Source: W0P33-017 sp963640395
Lineage (GTDB): Bacteria > Bacillota > Clostridia > Lachnospirales > Lachnospiraceae
Direction of reading: 5' to 3'
Assembly: GCA_963640395.1 (NCBI GenBank)
Contig: CAVHZH010000099.1
Coordinates: 1-7,479 of the forward strand
DNA: 7,479 nt
Below the pieces are notes generated by a model, which saw only the letters and a program-made list of their open reading frames with translations, did not search any database and had not been told where the DNA came from. The translations under genes and the position numbers were made by a program. Positions 6,468 through 7,479 of the stretch are shown piece after piece (within the stretch, counting starts at the first letter, position 1; each line of letters opens with the position of its first letter).

Positions 6468-7208
6468 TTATGCCTCTGCTGTTTCCTCTGCAGCATCCTC
6501 GCCTTCGTATACGGCATCCTCAGATGCTCCCTGATTTGCCTCTACGACAGCGTCTGCCATCTTAGAAACGATCAGCTTTACGGCACGGATTGCGTCGTCG
6601 TTGCCGGGGATCACATAATCTAACTCCTCGGGATCGCAGTTTGTATCAGCGATACCGATCAGGGGAATACCCAATGTATGAGCCTCCTGTACGCAGATAC
6701 GCTCCTTCTTGGGATCTACGATAAAGATGGCATCCGGAATCTTCTTCATTTCCTTGATACCGCCAAGATTCTTCTGCAGCTTCTCTAACTCTTTCTTGAG
6801 CGCGATAACCTCTTTCTTGGGAAGAACATCAAATGTTCCATCCTCCTCCATGCGCTCGATATCCTTTAATCTCTTGATACGGCTCTGGATGGTCTTGAAG
6901 TTGGTCAGCATTCCGCCTAACCATCTCTCATTTACATAGAACATTCCGCAGCGCTCTGCCTCAGTCTTGATCGCATCCTGCGCCTGCTTCTTGGTACCTA
7001 CGAACAAAATCGTTCCGCCGTTTGCAGCGATGTCTGCTACAGCATTGTAAGCATCGTCAACCATGCCTACAGACTTCTGTAAGTCGATGATATAGATACC
7101 GTTTCTCTCTGTGTAGATGTAGGGAGCCATTTTAGGGTTCCATCTTCTTGTCTGATGTCCGAAATGAACACCTGCCTCCAGTAACTGTTTCATTGTAATT
7201 ACGCTCAT
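6468..7208 (-). CDS. rpsB: 30S ribosomal protein S2
   Basis: 246 aa starting MSVITMKQLLEAGVHFGH, preceded by GGAGGT (7215-7220) 6 nt upstream; an in-frame ATG at 7286 would add 26 non-conserved residues and is rejected. S2 binds the 30S head/body junction late in assembly and helps recruit S1-type function and mRNA. Family features are complete: the N-terminal signature (6-18), RRWNPKMAPYIYTERNGIYI (21-40), the FVGTKKQAQ segment (69-77), RWLGGMLTNFKTI (95-107), a coiled-coil hairpin around 110-155, and PDAIFIVDPKKE (158-169) with NCDPEELDYVIPGNDDAIRA. The C-terminal tail (about 228-246) is Glu/Ala-rich, as is common and poorly conserved. It is the first gene of the rpsB-tsf operon, driven by a strong promoter and a structured leader. 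Confidence 0.98.
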   Translation of the reverse strand: MSVITMKQLLEAGVHFGHQTRRWNPKMAPYIYTERNGIYIIDLQKSVGMVDDAYNAVADIAANGGTILFVGTKKQAQDAIKTEAERCGMFYVNERWLGGMLTNFKTIQSRIKRLKDIERMEEDGTFDVLPKKEVIALKKELEKLQKNLGGIKEMKKIPDAIFIVDPKKERICVQEAHTLGIPLIGIADTNCDPEELDYVIPGNDDAIRAVKLIVSKMADAVVEANQGASEDAVYEGEDAAEETAEA

Positions 7209-7309
7209 TTTTTTACCTCCATTGGTTTGTTCTTCCACGGATATCGCTCCATCATTCCACCTTACGGCACCAAAACGATGATCCATCCGTGTGTTTGTTA
7301 ATCATAAGC
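7209..7309 (-). promoter_or_regulatory. Structured 5' leader of rpsB (candidate autoregulatory leader)
   Basis: About 100 nt lie between the predicted transcription start and the rpsB ATG. In mRNA sense, CACGGAU (7285-7291) pairs perfectly with AUCCGUG (7236-7242). Inside, AUCAU (7278-7282) pairs with AUGAU (7251-7255), and a small GCC-GUAA-GGU hairpin (7259-7268) has a GNRA-type loop. The outer stem ends 15 nt before the GGAGGU site. Stacked helices just upstream of an r-protein start suggest feedback control by S2, known for rpsB in other bacteria; whether this is the same motif is inference. Confidence 0.45.
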
Positions 7310-7315
7310 TTTTCA

Positions 7316-7344
7316 ACTATACCATAATCGCCTGCATAATGCAA
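7316..7344 (-). promoter_or_regulatory. Strong sigma-A promoter of the rpsB-tsf operon
   Basis: On the minus strand TTGCAT (7339-7344) is followed by an ideal 17-nt spacer and TATAGT (7316-7321), with a TGG immediately before the -10 giving an extended -10 (TGGTATAGT). Transcription should begin near 7309. Each hexamer differs from consensus by one or two bases, fitting high constitutive or growth-rate-linked expression. Confidence 0.8.
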
Positions 7345-7381
7345 GCGATTTCTTTCGTTTTTTATCCCAATTTTGGTTACA

Positions 7382-7442
7382 GTGTCAAAACTCATCTTCC
7401 ACGACATGCTTGCATGTCGGTGGGAGATGGAGTTTATGACAC
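7382..7442. repeat. 61-bp near-perfect hairpin with one-sided bulges
   Basis: GTGTCA-AAACTC... (from 7382) pairs almost throughout with ...GAGTTTATGACAC (to 7442). The core is GACATGC (7403-7409) against GCATGTC (7412-7418). About 29 pairs form, interrupted by unpaired bases at 7419, 7429 and 7436, all on the right arm, and one T/G position. It lies upstream of the rpsB promoter and has no U-tract on either side. It may be a dispersed intergenic repeat, the 3' hairpin of the gene beyond the window, or a small structured RNA. Confidence 0.6.
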
Positions 7443-7461
7443 GCCCTTCAATGAGGATGAA

Positions 7462-7479
7462 GTGGGGCAAAAGCACCAC
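7462..7479. repeat. Short hairpin at the right edge
   Basis: GTGGGGC (7462-7468) and GCACCAC (7473-7479) pair at 6 of 7 positions around an AAAA loop. It lies 19 bp from the 61-bp hairpin and may belong to the same repeat or to the end of the neighbouring gene. The window edge prevents further interpretation. Confidence 0.35.

Noticed and set aside
7209..7286. Upstream in-frame start extending S2 by 26 residues
   Set aside because: The extension lies in the structured leader, is not S2-like, and the conserved MSVITMKQLL start has a strong GGAGGT at ideal spacing.
7252..7479. Minus-strand frame of 75 codons at the right edge
   Set aside because: It crosses the 61-bp hairpin, the rpsB promoter and part of the leader, and resembles no protein family.

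Overview
The window looks like chromosomal DNA of a Gram-positive anaerobe of the Clostridia, most likely a Lachnospiraceae relative (Roseburia/Agathobacter-like). This rests on intermediate base composition, strong GGAGG-type ribosome binding sites, the sequence style of S2 and EF-Ts, and an RND transporter paired with a secreted L-x-x-G heptad-repeat protein. No 16S or other definitive taxonomic marker is present, so the genus is inference.

Layout. On the minus strand from the right edge: a strong sigma-A-type promoter (7316-7344), a foldable leader of about 100 nt, then rpsB (S2) and tsf (EF-Ts) 29 bp apart, closed by a hairpin (5408-5450). Next on the same strand is a two-domain protein joining an MmcQ/YjbR (DUF419) domain to an O6-alkylguanine transferase-like DNA-binding domain with an unusual PCFRV active-site motif. 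It overlaps tail-to-tail by 13 bp with a TetR-family regulator on the plus strand. Across a 198-bp divergent promoter region the TetR gene faces a 678-aa MMPL/RND membrane transporter on the minus strand. Downstream of the transporter are about 365 bp without a gene, holding two palindromic elements: a 165-bp MITE-like element with 26-bp terminal inverted repeats (1701-1865) and a 94-bp imperfect palindrome (1595-1688). The left 1.5 kb is the N-terminal 505 residues of a secreted heptad-repeat protein that runs off the left edge.

How it fits together. The TetR regulator, the RND transporter and the heptad-repeat protein look like one envelope/efflux module. A 21-bp perfect-arm palindrome fills the spacer of the transporter's candidate promoter, as expected of a TetR operator. 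The secreted protein probably works with the transporter at the cell surface. rpsB-tsf is an ordinary housekeeping operon, but pyrH and frr, its usual downstream partners in many Firmicutes, do not follow it here.

Most notable beyond the genes: the MITE-like element and its neighbouring palindrome inside the transporter/partner operon, the one-sided-bulge hairpin upstream of the rpsB promoter, the candidate TetR operator, and the PCFRV transferase fusion. I see no CRISPR array, tRNA or rRNA.
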